Source: Botryotinia globosa (taxonomy: Eukaryota > Ascomycota > Leotiomycetes > Helotiales > Sclerotiniaceae). From it: a DNA stretch of 64,000 nucleotides. The stretch covers positions 434,001 to 498,000 of the forward strand of contig RCSZ01000004.1 in NCBI GenBank assembly GCA_014898425.1, written 5' to 3'. Below, one piece after another: positions 37,753 through 49,083 of this stretch. The position numbers and the translations under genes were made by a program. Position 1 is the stretch's first letter. The number at the start of each line of letters is the position of its first letter. The notes beneath the pieces were generated by a model. That model was not told where the DNA came from. It saw only the letters and a list, made by a program, of their open reading frames with translations, and made no database searches.

Positions 37753-39168
37753 TAAGAGTTGCAGTCATCGCTCACCGCGCATATAACGCTTTTCCAACTA
37801 AAAATATAGAATTATTCAATTTTTTATACTCTAATTTATTTATCATAATAAAAAATAAATTATAAATTCTTCACTTAGGAAATATTATTTAATTAATTAA
37901 ATCTTATAAAAATTGAATAGAATATTTTTTTCTATTTTTTTTAAATAGAATTTAAGTATTAAAATTAAAAATTCTAAATTTTTATAAAAATTTGTTTGTT
38001 TTATAATTATATAAAAAATATTATATATTAGAACTTTTAGAAAAATTCTATTTCAATATTATATAATTATTCAATAAAAATAATAAAAAATGTATGAACA
38101 AAGGGAATTCACTTTAAAGGAATGACTTCAATACTATTGTTAATCACTCGCTTAGCGTGGGATAAGCTAAGCCGAATTGGGAATAGTATTAAAATAATAT
38201 TATATTGGAAGCTTAGACTAGTAGAATAGATAGAATTTATTATTGAATTGTATTATATTGTATTATATATTCATATATATATATATAGAAATAGGATATT
38301 AGAAAAAGATCTAAATATAAGAACTCAAACTACTTATTTATACTTTTTCCTACCCCCTGTACATAAATAGCACAAGTCTATAATACATATATAACATATT
38401 TGAAATTTCTGATTTTGTAATCGATTTTATCAATTTTCTTTATTGATTTATAATCAATTTTTATAATAAAGAAAAAGAAAAAATAATATTATACAAAATT
38501 GCATTTGTCATTCTGCATTCGGATTAGCTCCTATATTATATTTCAAATTTTTCAAAATAATGAATTATTATTTTGAATAAAGAATTAATGAAGGATTTCC
38601 TTTTTAATAAAGAACTCTTTATTTTATTTTTATAATAATATTTTTCCTTATATAAAGAGAATAAAGAATATAAGAAATTTTTCTTATATTATTGAATTTT
38701 TATTATTTTATTATAATAATAGAATTTTATTATTATAATTAGTTCCCTTAATATTATAATAATATTAAGTGATTTAATTAATATTTATTAAAAACAACAA
38801 ATACAAAGGCAACTGTATTAAAGGGATTAAGCGAATGCGAAAGAGACTAGCTCTTTTAATAGTATCTATATAAGGCCTACTACTTTCCTATATAGCTAGC
38901 TCTTTAGATAGAATACAATTAGATATACAAAACCTACGAATACGTGGGTACTACGTCTTCTATATCCTTCTCAAACCAACAAAAAACATTTCGAATAATA
39001 TTTTATATTTCAATTAGAATTATTTTACATTTTTAATTTTTTGAAAAAGAAAATATAAAGATTTGAATAAAATATTTAATATAATAATTTATATAGGAAA
39101 ATCTTATTTTTGTAGGGATTTTATTATATTTGTTATAGGGGTGCGGTGAGCGATGACCGCAACTCTTA
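37753..39168. mobile_element. RIP-like decayed DNA transposon with terminal inverted repeats (element A)
   Basis: Inverted repeats at 37755-37780 and 39141-39166 begin AGAGTTGC and run on through GTCATCGCTCACCGC, with two transitions between the ends. Each end abuts a TA (37753-37754 and 39167-39168), as expected for a Tc1/mariner/Fot1-type target duplication. The element itself is 1412 bp and extremely AT-rich, with no open transposase frame. This is what repeat-induced point mutation leaves behind. A few less AT-rich islands (about 38095-38190, 38335-38365 and 38800-38990) suggest younger or nested insertions. Family placement among TA-targeting elements is an inference from the ends only. 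Confidence 0.8.
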
Positions 39169-39457
39169 TCTATTCTTCTTGACTTCCTCTGATATTCTAA
39201 TCTAGATTGATAATTACCTACGTACTTGAAAGTGTTTTATTAGTTTTGAAAGTTATATCTTTATATGAATTTTGGAAGACATGATTTAAGTCTGTCTGGA
39301 TTGAATAGTTAGATTGTGCAGAGGAAGGAGGATACGAGATACAGTATAGCTTGGATATATCTGCTGCTCAATTTCGAACAATGAATGAGAACCTTCTAAT
39401 ATATAATAGATAACTTGATGTTTATAACGAATGAATAAATGAATGAAGATAAAGAAA
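39169..39457. other. Short unique spacer between two transposon remnants
   Basis: This 289-nt segment has more normal base composition than its neighbours. It contains ATGAATAA-type short repeats at the right and no gene was seen. Confidence 0.5.
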
Positions 39458-40396
39458 TAAGTCGCCTACTCTATTTTCAAGCTACTCCTCTTTTAAACCA
39501 CCCTTTTATATTGAAAATCACTTTTTTAATCTATTAATATTTTTAATAAAATAGAATATAATTTAGTAAAAATTTATATTTATATAATTTAAATAATTTT
39601 AAATTTATTTTGAAACTTTGAAATTTTTAGGATTTTTGTAGAGCGATTTCTGAGGCTTCAAAATATCGATTTTTAAATTTGTATAATTAATAATAATTTT
39701 TGAATAACAATTTTTGAATAACAATTTTTGAATAACAATTTTTGAATAACAATTTTTGAATAACAATTTTTGAATAACAATTTTTGAATAATAATTACAC
39801 TTGAAAAAAAACCATTCCTAAAAAAAAATTGAATTTATATAGAAATTTTTAAAAAAAATAATTTAAAATTAAATAGATAAATAGATATAAAAAATATAAT
39901 TTAAATTAAATAAAAACAATTTCTATAATTTGAAGAAAAAATTGAATATTTAATTATAAAGATTTTTACACGAATGTTTTTTAAATTTTCTATAAAAGAA
40001 ATTTATAAACTTATTATAAAATCTTACAATTTGTTTTTATTTATTTTTTAAAAAGTTATTATTAATTTTATAAAATCTCAAATTTATATATGATTTCTAT
40101 ATAAATTAAAAATCGATATTTTAAAGTTTTAGAAATCGATTTAAAAAAATCCTAAAAATTTGAAATTTTTACAATAGATTTGAAATGATTTGAATTATAT
40201 CAATATAATTTTTTTTTAAATTATATTTAATATCAATAAAGATATCAATAAAGATATTAATAAAGATATGAATAAAGATATGAATAAAGATATTAATAAA
40301 GATATGAATAAAGATATTAATAAACTAAAAAAATGATTATTGATGTGAAAAAATAGCCTAAAAAAGGGGTGATCTGAAAGGGGGGTATTCGACTTA
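39458..40396. mobile_element. AT-rich element with long inverted ends (element B, copy 1)
   Basis: The left end, TAAGTCGCCTAC, and the right end, GTATTCGACTTA, are inverted. The similarity continues inward for roughly 200 bp on each side, through blocks such as GATTTTTGTAGAGCGATTTC and the matching AAATCGATTT region near 40135. The 939-bp element has no coding frame. It carries about seven copies of a 14-nt TTTTTGAATAACAA unit (39699-39788) and an AATAAAGATAT repeat (40231-40322). TA dinucleotides at both ends fit a TA target site. A second copy lies at 55710-56682, which shows that this is a dispersed family. The long inverted ends and lack of coding suggest a non-autonomous, RIP-mutated element. 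Confidence 0.75.
39699..39788. repeat. 14-nt tandem repeat inside element B
   Basis: The unit TTTTTGAATAACAA is repeated about six to seven times in direct tandem, with the last copy changed to AATAAT. Confidence 0.85.
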
Positions 40397-40681
40397 CTCA
40401 TTCGAAGCCTTTAAGGACCCTTGAGTAAAGTGATAGAAAACCTCTTCGATTGGAACTTTGGTTATTTGTAGTCACCTGAACTTTATATGCTCGGCTGGTC
40501 CCTAGCACATGGGGAGCTTCTCTCACCCATATTATAAAACACTAGCAAGGTATAAATACACTAACCCAGTCTGAGAACTGATAATCTTACCGCCCTATGG
40601 CAGAATTTAATTTTTGGTCAAGTTTTTAGACAGAGCTCTTCAAGTTTTATAATTTTTGCAACTATCAGGCTATAATTCGAA
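40397..40681. other. POL5 promoter and leader
   Basis: This 285-nt segment of normal composition lies between the transposon remnant and the POL5 start. The insertion therefore ends less than 300 bp from the start codon. Confidence 0.5.
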
Positions 40682-43600
40682 ATGGGCAGCAAAAGAAAGC
40701 GTTCAGCTCAAGATGCTGCAGCTGCAGCTCCTGCTGCCAAAAAGCAACAAAAACCCTCCAAGCCAACGACCAAGAAGCCCGTAGAAACTCCTGCTCCTCT
40801 CGATACATCACCATTTGTCAACAACCCAAGAGGGGACGATTTGAAGCGTGAGGTCAATCTCTACGATATGCTTAGTAGTGAGGACGATTTGCAACGACTT
40901 GATGCCGCAAATGCGATTGTGTCTGGATTGTTAGGCGGAGATGGAGTCGAAGAATCAACATTACAAAAGCACTTGGAGAGAAGATTGTTTCGGGGACTTG
41001 CAAGTGGCAGAAAGGGTGCGCGATTGGGCTTCAGCATTGTACTTTCGGAACTCTTGGCTCAACTTTTCGGTTCGGCGAATTTAAGTGCGACGAAATATCC
41101 TGGATTGACCTTCGATAACGTCTTCGAATTTTTGATCCTCAAAACGAAACCCGAGGGTGATCTTAGCGGACAGGAACAGAAAGATCATGCTCTTGGATTA
41201 TTGTTTGGACTTCAATGCTTTGTCAGGTCTAAGATACTCTTTTCAATCGATGGGAAATGGGAATTGATCCTGGACAAGCTATTGGACTTATCCAGCAAAA
41301 AGTCCTGGACTCGGGAGGAATGCGGCTGGGTGATTATGGAAGCTTTAGAGCAGATGAACCAAGAACAGGCGGAATCCACCTTGAAGAAATTGTGCGATGT
41401 TGGATTGGGACTCTCACCAGAAGGTGTTGGTATCTGGCTCAGAGCAAGGGACAAGTTTCCAAAAATGAAGTTTCCAAGCAATCCTTGGGGACAGAGTGGT
41501 AACCCATTGGAGCATCTCAACTCCCTTGCAAAAGCGCTCAAGGAAAGTTCTTCTAGCGAGGACACTTCGAGTAAAGGACAACAAGCCAAGCAAACTGGAA
41601 CATGGAATGCAAAGTTACATTTTGTTTGGGACATTGTCTTGAGTCAATATGTTAAAGCAGCTAATGGCAAGGCCAAGAACGTTATGTCTGAATTCGACAA
41701 ATTTTGGAAGGTTACTGTTGATGGTACGTTATTTACATTCTATATCTTGACCCATTATTGACTGTTCTTTAGAAAATCTGTTTTCTGCATCTGCATCAAG
41801 AGAGCGTAAATTTTGGGGCTTCTTGGTCTTTCAACGAATGATTCAAAGCCATATTTCGTGTACAACACTTATCACTAGTATTTTCAGTCACAATCTCGTC
41901 CGCTGCCTCATCAATCACGTTCAGGAAAAAGATCGTTTCCTAAACCGGGCCGCTGACAAGTCGCTAAAGGTTCTTACACACGCAGTGGAAGAGAATCCTG
42001 AAGCATTGGTTGTTGTCCTTCAAGGATTGATTGACGGCAATGGTGCATACAGTTTTGACCGGGTCACAAAGACAAAAACAATAGAAAAATTGCTGAGCAT
42101 AGTTGACGACACAAACGGTGAGGCCGTTCTCGATGTTCTTACCTCTCCTGTTATGGTCGTTCCAAGCTCGGAAACCAATGACGCCGAAAAACGTCGACAA
42201 ATGTTCGGAGACTATGTTTTAACCGCAATTCGACATGTTGATATCACGGAAGCATCACAAAACTCAAGTTGGATCAAAACCGCTGCGTTACCTCAGCTTG
42301 CCTCACTAGCATACTCGAATAACTCAGAAGCCAAACCTCCTATTTCTGAAGGAACCCGAACATTAATCAGAAACCGATTGACATCGGCATTTACTCATCT
42401 ATTATCTAATATGGATGGCTATCATTACCCCTGTGATTTAGTCATTTCATGTACACCAGATGCAGTCACCATGGACGGACTTATCACTGGTGCCAAAGAT
42501 GCTGCATTCACTACATTACAGAAACTCATGAAGAAAGCAAAGAAAGGAGGAAAGGATCAGGCAACTTTCCAAACCCTTTCATTGTTATATGCTTTAGTAA
42601 TCTTTCAGTTATATAACGGAGATGTTGAAGCTGTGTCCATTCTAGATGAGTTGAAGTTATGTTATGACAACTTGATCAAACACAAATCAACAGAAGATTC
42701 GGAAGTTGAACCTTTCGAGGTTCTCGTGGAACTCCTACTATCTTTCCTTTCCAGACCATCCGCTCTTCTCCGAAAAGTCACTCAACATGTCTTTACGGCT
42801 TTTATGAGTGAGATGACTGAAGGTGGATTAAAGCTCATGACAGATGTGCTGGAAACTAGCGAAAACATGAGAGGACAGCAGGAAATGTTTGATGAGAACC
42901 CAGACGATGAAGACGCGATGGATATCGATGAAGAAGATGACGAAATGGACTCGGATGTCGAAGTTGTGGATATGAACGGCGAGGAGGGTCACTTGAATTC
43001 ACATCTTGCTGAGGAAGAGGAAGAGAGCGACGAGGAGGAAAATGAAGAAGAATCCGAAGACGATGAAGATGAGGGAGACGACGAGGCTAACAAAGAGCTC
43101 AACGATGCTCTAGCCAAGATTCTCGGCACCTCAGCATCAGACCAAAATGACGAAGACGAGGATGGCGATAGCGACTCCGATATGACCGATTCAGGGATGG
43201 ATGCTCTAACACCAAAACTAGAGGAAGTTCTCGGGAGAATGCAAAAGAAGGGGCCTAGTAAGAAACAAGAACAAAAGGACGCTAAGGAAAATATGGTCAA
43301 CTTCAAAAGCAGAGTTTTGGATCTTCTTGATATATATGCCAAGAAGCAAGCGTCTGATCCCTTGGCCGCTGAAATTCTATTACCTTTGTTACGACTGATC
43401 CGTACTACCAAAGCCAAACACTTGAGTGACAAAGCATTCTCAATAATTCAAGCTTTCGCAAAATCCAAATCGAAGGCATCGTCTTCAGAAGCCGAGGTAG
43501 AGGTTAATGTCAAGGCACAAATCGGCTTGATCAAGGGTATCCACGAAGAAGTACTCAAGGACCAGTCCAAGGTCTTCGCCAAAGCTGCCAGTACAGCTAG

Positions 43601-43796
43601 TTTATCTCTGGCCTCTGGTATATATAGAGCGGACAAAAGTCAATTCGAGAAGATTGGGAAGGTTTACCTGCACACGATGACAAAGTGCGATGTCGAAGGT
43701 GTGAAGATTCAGGCTAGTTTTGTAAGTGATTGGGTCAATTGGTGGCAAAGTCATATTGCTCAAGCTGCGGCAGGAGGTGCTGTGAAGGAGGAGTAG
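40682..43796 (+). CDS. POL5: DNA polymerase V / Pol5, Mybbp1A-like rRNA synthesis factor
   Basis: Exons 40682-41723 and 41773-43796 are joined in phase 1 across a 49-nt intron and give 1021 aa. The N-terminus is basic and Ala/Lys-rich (KRKRSAQD, KKQQKPSK), suiting nucleolar import. HEAT-like helices cover about residues 60-700, including the family segments RLFRGLASGRKGARLGFS and FWGFLVFQRMI. A long acidic stretch at about 735-825 contains almost continuous Asp/Glu. The helical C-terminus ends in WVNWWQSH. Despite its name, Pol5 is not a replicative polymerase. It is a nucleolar protein required for rRNA synthesis and 60S assembly, related to Mybbp1A. The gene starts only 286 bp from a degenerate transposon. 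Confidence 0.92.
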
Positions 43797-44346
43797 AGGT
43801 AGAATAGGGGAACCTGAGTGTACATGTAAAGATACCAATGAACCAAAAGTTTTAGAAGTTATGAAACGAGATACAAGGGCTGTCATTTGAGTTTTCAACT
43901 GGGGAGTCCTTTTCGGTGAGCATAAAGTTTGGGTCCTTTGGGAATTTTCATTCACTTGCACTAATATCAAGGCTTAGAGAGATACAGTCAAGTAAACGTT
44001 TGTTTCTCTAAAAACCTCAAGATGAATCTGTATTTTCGTCGAAGCGTAAGCGTTATCCTGATAGAAGACAAGGTGTGTCCAAAATATTGTGGAGTGTGTT
44101 AAGCACCAATTAGATATCCGTTGATTATATCAGAGTCCGGGGTCCACCAGTCCTGGAGGATCCTAGACACTACAAAACTATACACTCAATTTCATATCAG
44201 CCCAAACCATCTTCATTCAAAAGTGCGCCGCAATACGAGTAAGATTTTATCGTCTATCTTGATTCATATTATCTATCAAGTAACATCTCATCAATTTTCA
44301 CAAACACGGAATATCTCTTCGATACATCTCGGAGACTTTCAAAAAT
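43797..44346. other. Intergenic, no gene seen
   Basis: This 550-nt interval holds the POL5 3' flank and the upstream flank of the HET relic. No gene was recognised. Confidence 0.5.
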
Positions 44347-46618
44347 ATGGCCAGCGGCAACCTGGAAATACCTGATCTCTCCAAATCCCATGAAGAGAAT
44401 GAAATTACAACCCTTTGTGAGCTTTGTAATGGCATCATCTTTCACCATATATACATTGAACCTTAGCGGGAGGCTATCTTAAAGTTAAATTTGCCGAAAG
44501 AGGAAACACCTACCATGTCATTGATGTTGAACGGCGCACATGGAGGCTGTCGTTTCTGCGCCGTGGTATGGAGAGCATTCAGAGATGAGGGAGCATATCG
44601 GAATTTCTACTCAAACAATAATACTACTTCGTTGTCCTTGACTGATATTGCAAAGCGTTTCATCATAAGCTCTCTGTATCTTGAAGTTAAGGAAGACATT
44701 TCTGTGGGCTATTACAAGCTGTCCTACGAAGTAACCTGTGAGAAGACCAAATGGAAGGATGGTGGCATTTTGGTACTAGTTGTAGACACATTAAAAGGCA
44801 AAGCACTTTATATAGTGTTCAAACCTTGAGTTACAGCTTTAAGTGTAGACATGGATAGTCTAAGCATATCTGCTAAAATACTTTTACAGGTTATCAAGAC
44901 TTCAATAAAATGTCACGGTCTCTTACGAACACCAATCGTTTTTGTGAAGAGAGATGGAGGAACTTCTGTTCTTCATCAATAAGAATGTGCCAAGAGACTC
45001 ACGAATTATGCAAACCCGCGTCAAACCCTGACTAGACTTCGCGTAGCTTGCCTACACGTCTCATTGATGCTAATTGCGATCCTCCAAGGTTAATCTTGTC
45101 GTTAAGCGTAGAGCCTGCAAGTTCATACGCGACTTTAAGTCACTGCTGGGGCAAAGCACCGATCCTTACTTTGACGACGAAGAATTTGGCAACTTTTCAG
45201 CAAGGGTTACCCGTTTCTCGTTTAAGTAAAACTTTCCAAGATGCCATCGATGTAGGAAAGAGACTATCGCGAGACTTCAATGTGAGATATCTTTGGATTG
45301 ACAGTCTTTGCATCATTCAGGATTCCAACCCAGATTGGGAGAATGAAGCACCAAGAATGTCCCAGGTCTACGGGAACGCCTTTTGCTGCTTCAGACCATT
45401 CAAAAGGCACCCTTATACCAACGTGGTTGGGTTGTACAAGAAAGAGTTCTTACCAAAAGAACATTACAGTTTGTTGATGGTGAATTAATGTGGAAATGTC
45501 AGCAAAAAATGGCATGGGAGACCTTTTCTGTCATAACATCTGGTTTAAAGATATCCGATGATCGCCTTCTGTTTCCACATTCTCTCACTGCAAATTTTGC
45601 TTTCCGAAGGTTCTGGGATCAGCTCTTACGTACCTAGGTATGTATATCAAGACTATTCTTTCGTATCCAGATGATATACTTATGGCAATGGCTGGTGTGG
45701 CACGTCAATTTGGGGAATACTTACCGACCAAGAACAAGATATATCTCGCCGGAATGTGGTCATTCGAGCTTGAGAGGCAACTAAGATGGCTAGCAACCAT
45801 ACCTGGCTCTAGACATGATCTTGATCGTCGAGGATGCCCTAGCTCTAACGTCGCACCATCTTGGAGTGTGAGCGCAATCCATTCCTTGATATCATAGCTC
45901 TTGATACTAGTTTCTTTTCTCCTGTTTTATTCTTCGTTTTCTCCTTGTAAAAACTTCACAAACATGTTCATCCTTTGCAAGTATTTCCATGATAGGCAAT
46001 TGCTGACGCGCTTATGATCTAGTGGGACTCATAAATAAGAAGGTCAATCTCGAATGCATGGGATGGCGGTCCATATAATGAGGCCTCTACGCGCTGGTAT
46101 GACTAGACTCCCGCAGAATACAAAAGTCACATGATTTTGGATTTTACCATTGTTGATGTCGGAACCACTACTTCTAGCAAAGATCCATTCGGACCCGTCA
46201 CTTCAGGCTTTCTTCGACTTCGTGGATAATTGAAGGTTGGGCGTCACTCTTTTACATTGTCTAAACAGAATGCAGCAACCTGGAATAACAACAATGTTCA
46301 CTACATCCAGGTGCTTGGCAGATCTCATCCGCTATTTTCTCCCATGGTTTTCGATCGTTTGCAGTCTGATGACGATCTGAGAAAGATTAGAGAAGGGATG
46401 TTGTTCGTTTTCCCTTTGAATTTGGAGACTAGTTGGAGCTCTCGTGCTCTCATTCTAAAGCCAAGCTGCACTCGAAAAAGTTTGGTGCGGGTGGAGTGGG
46501 CTGTCTGTTGAATCTTACAAAAGATATCGCCTTTGATTCGGAGGGTGATAAATTGATCGGGGAAGAATTCTATGAGGAATCTCATGGGAATGGAGAATAT
46601 ACTATTCGTATTATATAA
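44347..46618 (+). pseudogene. Broken HET-domain (heterokaryon incompatibility) gene
   Basis: HET-domain pieces appear in order but in different frames. A start-like MASGNLEIPDLSK and the CELCNGIIFHH segment (44347-44463) run into an in-frame TAG at 44464. GGCRFCAVVWRAF follows, then a CQETHELCK block near 44988 with another in-frame TAG. Next comes the HET core SYATLSHCWG and YLWIDSLCIIQD (45048-45377) in a second frame. Then RGWVVQERVL (45383 on) appears in a third frame after loss of the usual intervening stretch. Tail pieces continue to 46618. Some breaks might be introns, but no clean splice set joins them all. HET proteins control vegetative incompatibility, and the family is large and often decayed in filamentous ascomycetes. 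Confidence 0.8.
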
Positions 46619-47919
46619 AGATTGCCTTGAGAAAAGTTACTCCTCTTCTAAGACCATGAAATATTGAAGGCGTGGTGGACTACCATCAGCTTTCTAGCTA
46701 TATAAACAGTTGACAAATACTATGAAAGAAGGAAGCTCTGTATAGTTACATATATGGGCTAAATCGCTGAGCATACTGAAGCTCAATCTGATACTACTCG
46801 CATATTTGAGGGATTCTCTCAATTCACATGATGAATATGGAGTTATAGAACGTCACCCCTCAACCAATTGACACCGTCATCAGAAGGAGATGAACTTCTA
46901 CCATTCTTGATAACATCATCCAGCTCTACATTATGGGGTCTAGGGCTTGGAGAAAGTAGAATCCTCCCTCCGCCCCCTTAAATCTCTTCTCATGGAAGGA
47001 ACCCCATTCGTCATCGAGCTATGAGACGAGAGTTATAAAGATTCGCTTCAATACATAAGTAGGTATGAATCGATATCGGTAGTATGGTAATAAATCCTGA
47101 AATGCCAGTCATATAGTGTGTATAAAATAAGCAGGACCGAAAACGCAACATGAAACAGGAATAAACGATAGTAATTTTTGAAGTGTTAAGACTCTTGTTA
47201 GCTATAGCTTATTATTATCTATAATGGTATAGAAATATCGGTATGAGTAGCTCTACTAAAGACAAGTGATGTACTCGTATTATATGCGATGCACTCTGAA
47301 TGAATGGGAATCGGTGATTAAATCTATCTAGATATTTTATAAGTAAATTTCTGAATAAGTTCTTCAAACAAGTTTTTCAAATAAGTTTTTCTAATAAATT
47401 TTTTATATAAATTTATCTGAGATTATTTCAGTTATAATATTTGCATTAAAGAGTAATATATCACGAGATCACTCCCTAATTAGCGAATGACAATATCGGC
47501 TTACATAGCAACACAACCTCTCAGACTGTTTCAAACAATCATCATTCCCATACACCATCCAGACTCTCAAACACCATTCGTGACAGCAACCATATGCGGA
47601 CGGCAAAACAACGAATTTAGACACTTTAGACCAATTTTCCTGCAAATAATCCGCTCAGAAATACCATGATTTCATCAGATATACCTCTCTCCTCAATCGT
47701 GGCCGAATGTGTCTCCAGGGAACAATGCATCTAACAAACTAAATCTTCACTGCCCAGAAACTAAAGAGCCGGTTTCATATCATTTGCCTACTCTTCTTAT
47801 TCCCATCTCATCCCATCCCATCCCATCCCTCTTCCACAAGCACATGCCAAGAACGTTTCTTTCCCTTCACTCATCGCAATCAATCCTCGAAGGCCGGTCC
47901 TTCCTTTCCCCTCCCTACC
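46619..47919. other. Intergenic, no gene seen
   Basis: This is the cutinase upstream region. It includes an AT-rich stretch at 47330-47420 with imperfect AAGTTTTTC-type repeats. No credible gene was found. Confidence 0.5.
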
Positions 47920-48919
47920 ATGATATCCCGAACATTCTTTTATCTCCCACTCATCATCTCCCTCTACATCACCTCCATCTCTTCATATCCCTTCTTCCCC
48001 CTCCATCTCAAAAGCAACCCCATCGAAACCCGCGATCTCTCCGCCGTAGCCAGCGAACTCGGCACTCTAGGGAGCGATCTCCAGAATTCCAGCACTTTGA
48101 AAACGTTTCTCGGCGATAGAGGAAATGTGATTACGCAGAACGATGTGGTGGATAGTGATGGGAGTTGTGCCACGATGACTGTATTGTTTGCGCGCGGAAC
48201 GGGGGAAGTGGGTATGTTTACTTTACTTACCTACTGATTTATTAACCATCCTCTCTTCCTCTCTCTCGAGAAATCAAATAAATGCACGGGAACAGAGGAA
48301 GCGAAATTCTTATGACTAACTCAGCAAGTAGGCAATGTGGGAATCTTGACCGGTCCTCCATTCTTCACAGCCCTAGCCGCATACATGAATCAAACAGGAA
48401 GCATGTCCATCCAAGGCGTTGATTATTCCGCGAGTGTATCCGGGTTTCTCGCCGGTGGTGATCCCGCCGGTGCAAAAACTATGTATGTACTCCTCCTCCT
48501 CCTCCTGCCTCTTCTCAAAACCATACTCATCACTAACACACTCCAGGGCCGATCTAATAACCAATACTCTAACCAGTTGTCCCAATACCCATCTCACTGT
48601 ATCTGGCTACTCTCAAGGAGCACAACTTGTTCATCTGGCTATGAGTTCGCTTCCCACGACCACCACATCACGCGTGAAATCCGTCGTGATGTTTGGAGAT
48701 CCAAAGAATGGTACTGCGTTAGCGGGTATCGATTCGAGTAAAGTGATGACGATCTGTGATCCTAAAGATGATATTTGTAAAGGTGGAGATCTCATACTAC
48801 CAGCCCATTTGGAATATAGTGCAAATGCTGGGACTGCTGCCATGTTTGCGTTGAGTGGGCTGGCTGATGTGGGCATCACGAGTGCGAGGAAAGTTAGCGG
48901 AGTTAATGGGATATCTTGA
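47920..48919 (+). CDS. Secreted cutinase-family serine esterase
   Basis: Three exons, 47920-48211, 48332-48482 and 48547-48919, encode 271 aa. The N-terminal 20 or so residues are hydrophobic (FFYLPLIISLYITSISS), which fits a signal peptide. The catalytic triad is intact: Ser170 in GYSQG, Asp222 in the CDPKDDIC loop and His235 in PAHLEY. Cys218 and Cys225 match the conserved disulfide around the Asp. The oxyanion region is present as VLFARGTGEVGNVG, formed across the first splice. Cutinases cleave ester bonds of the plant cuticle polymer cutin and related lipids or acetyl groups, and they act outside the cell. Substrate choice cannot be read from sequence. It is a likely plant-interaction or saprotrophy gene beside the HET relic. 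Confidence 0.92.
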
Positions 48920-49083
48920 TATTTCAAGATTGTGGAAAGGGAAGAAATGAGAGATAAAATATTGTCTATATATGCTGTTGAAGTCTTGAGACTAACAAAG
49001 TTGAGTTTATTTGTATGTAGTAATCTATCAAAAAATCTATATCTATGTATCGTACATGAAATACATAAGTGTACAAAAGGTAT
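48920..49083. other. Convergent 3' flanks of the cutinase and PPR genes
   Basis: The two stop codons are only about 165 nt apart, so the 3' UTRs probably overlap or abut. Confidence 0.6.

Noticed and set aside
47709..48119. 136-residue frame overlapping the cutinase start
   Set aside because: It is out of frame with the cutinase, whose signal peptide, triad and splice joins are clear.
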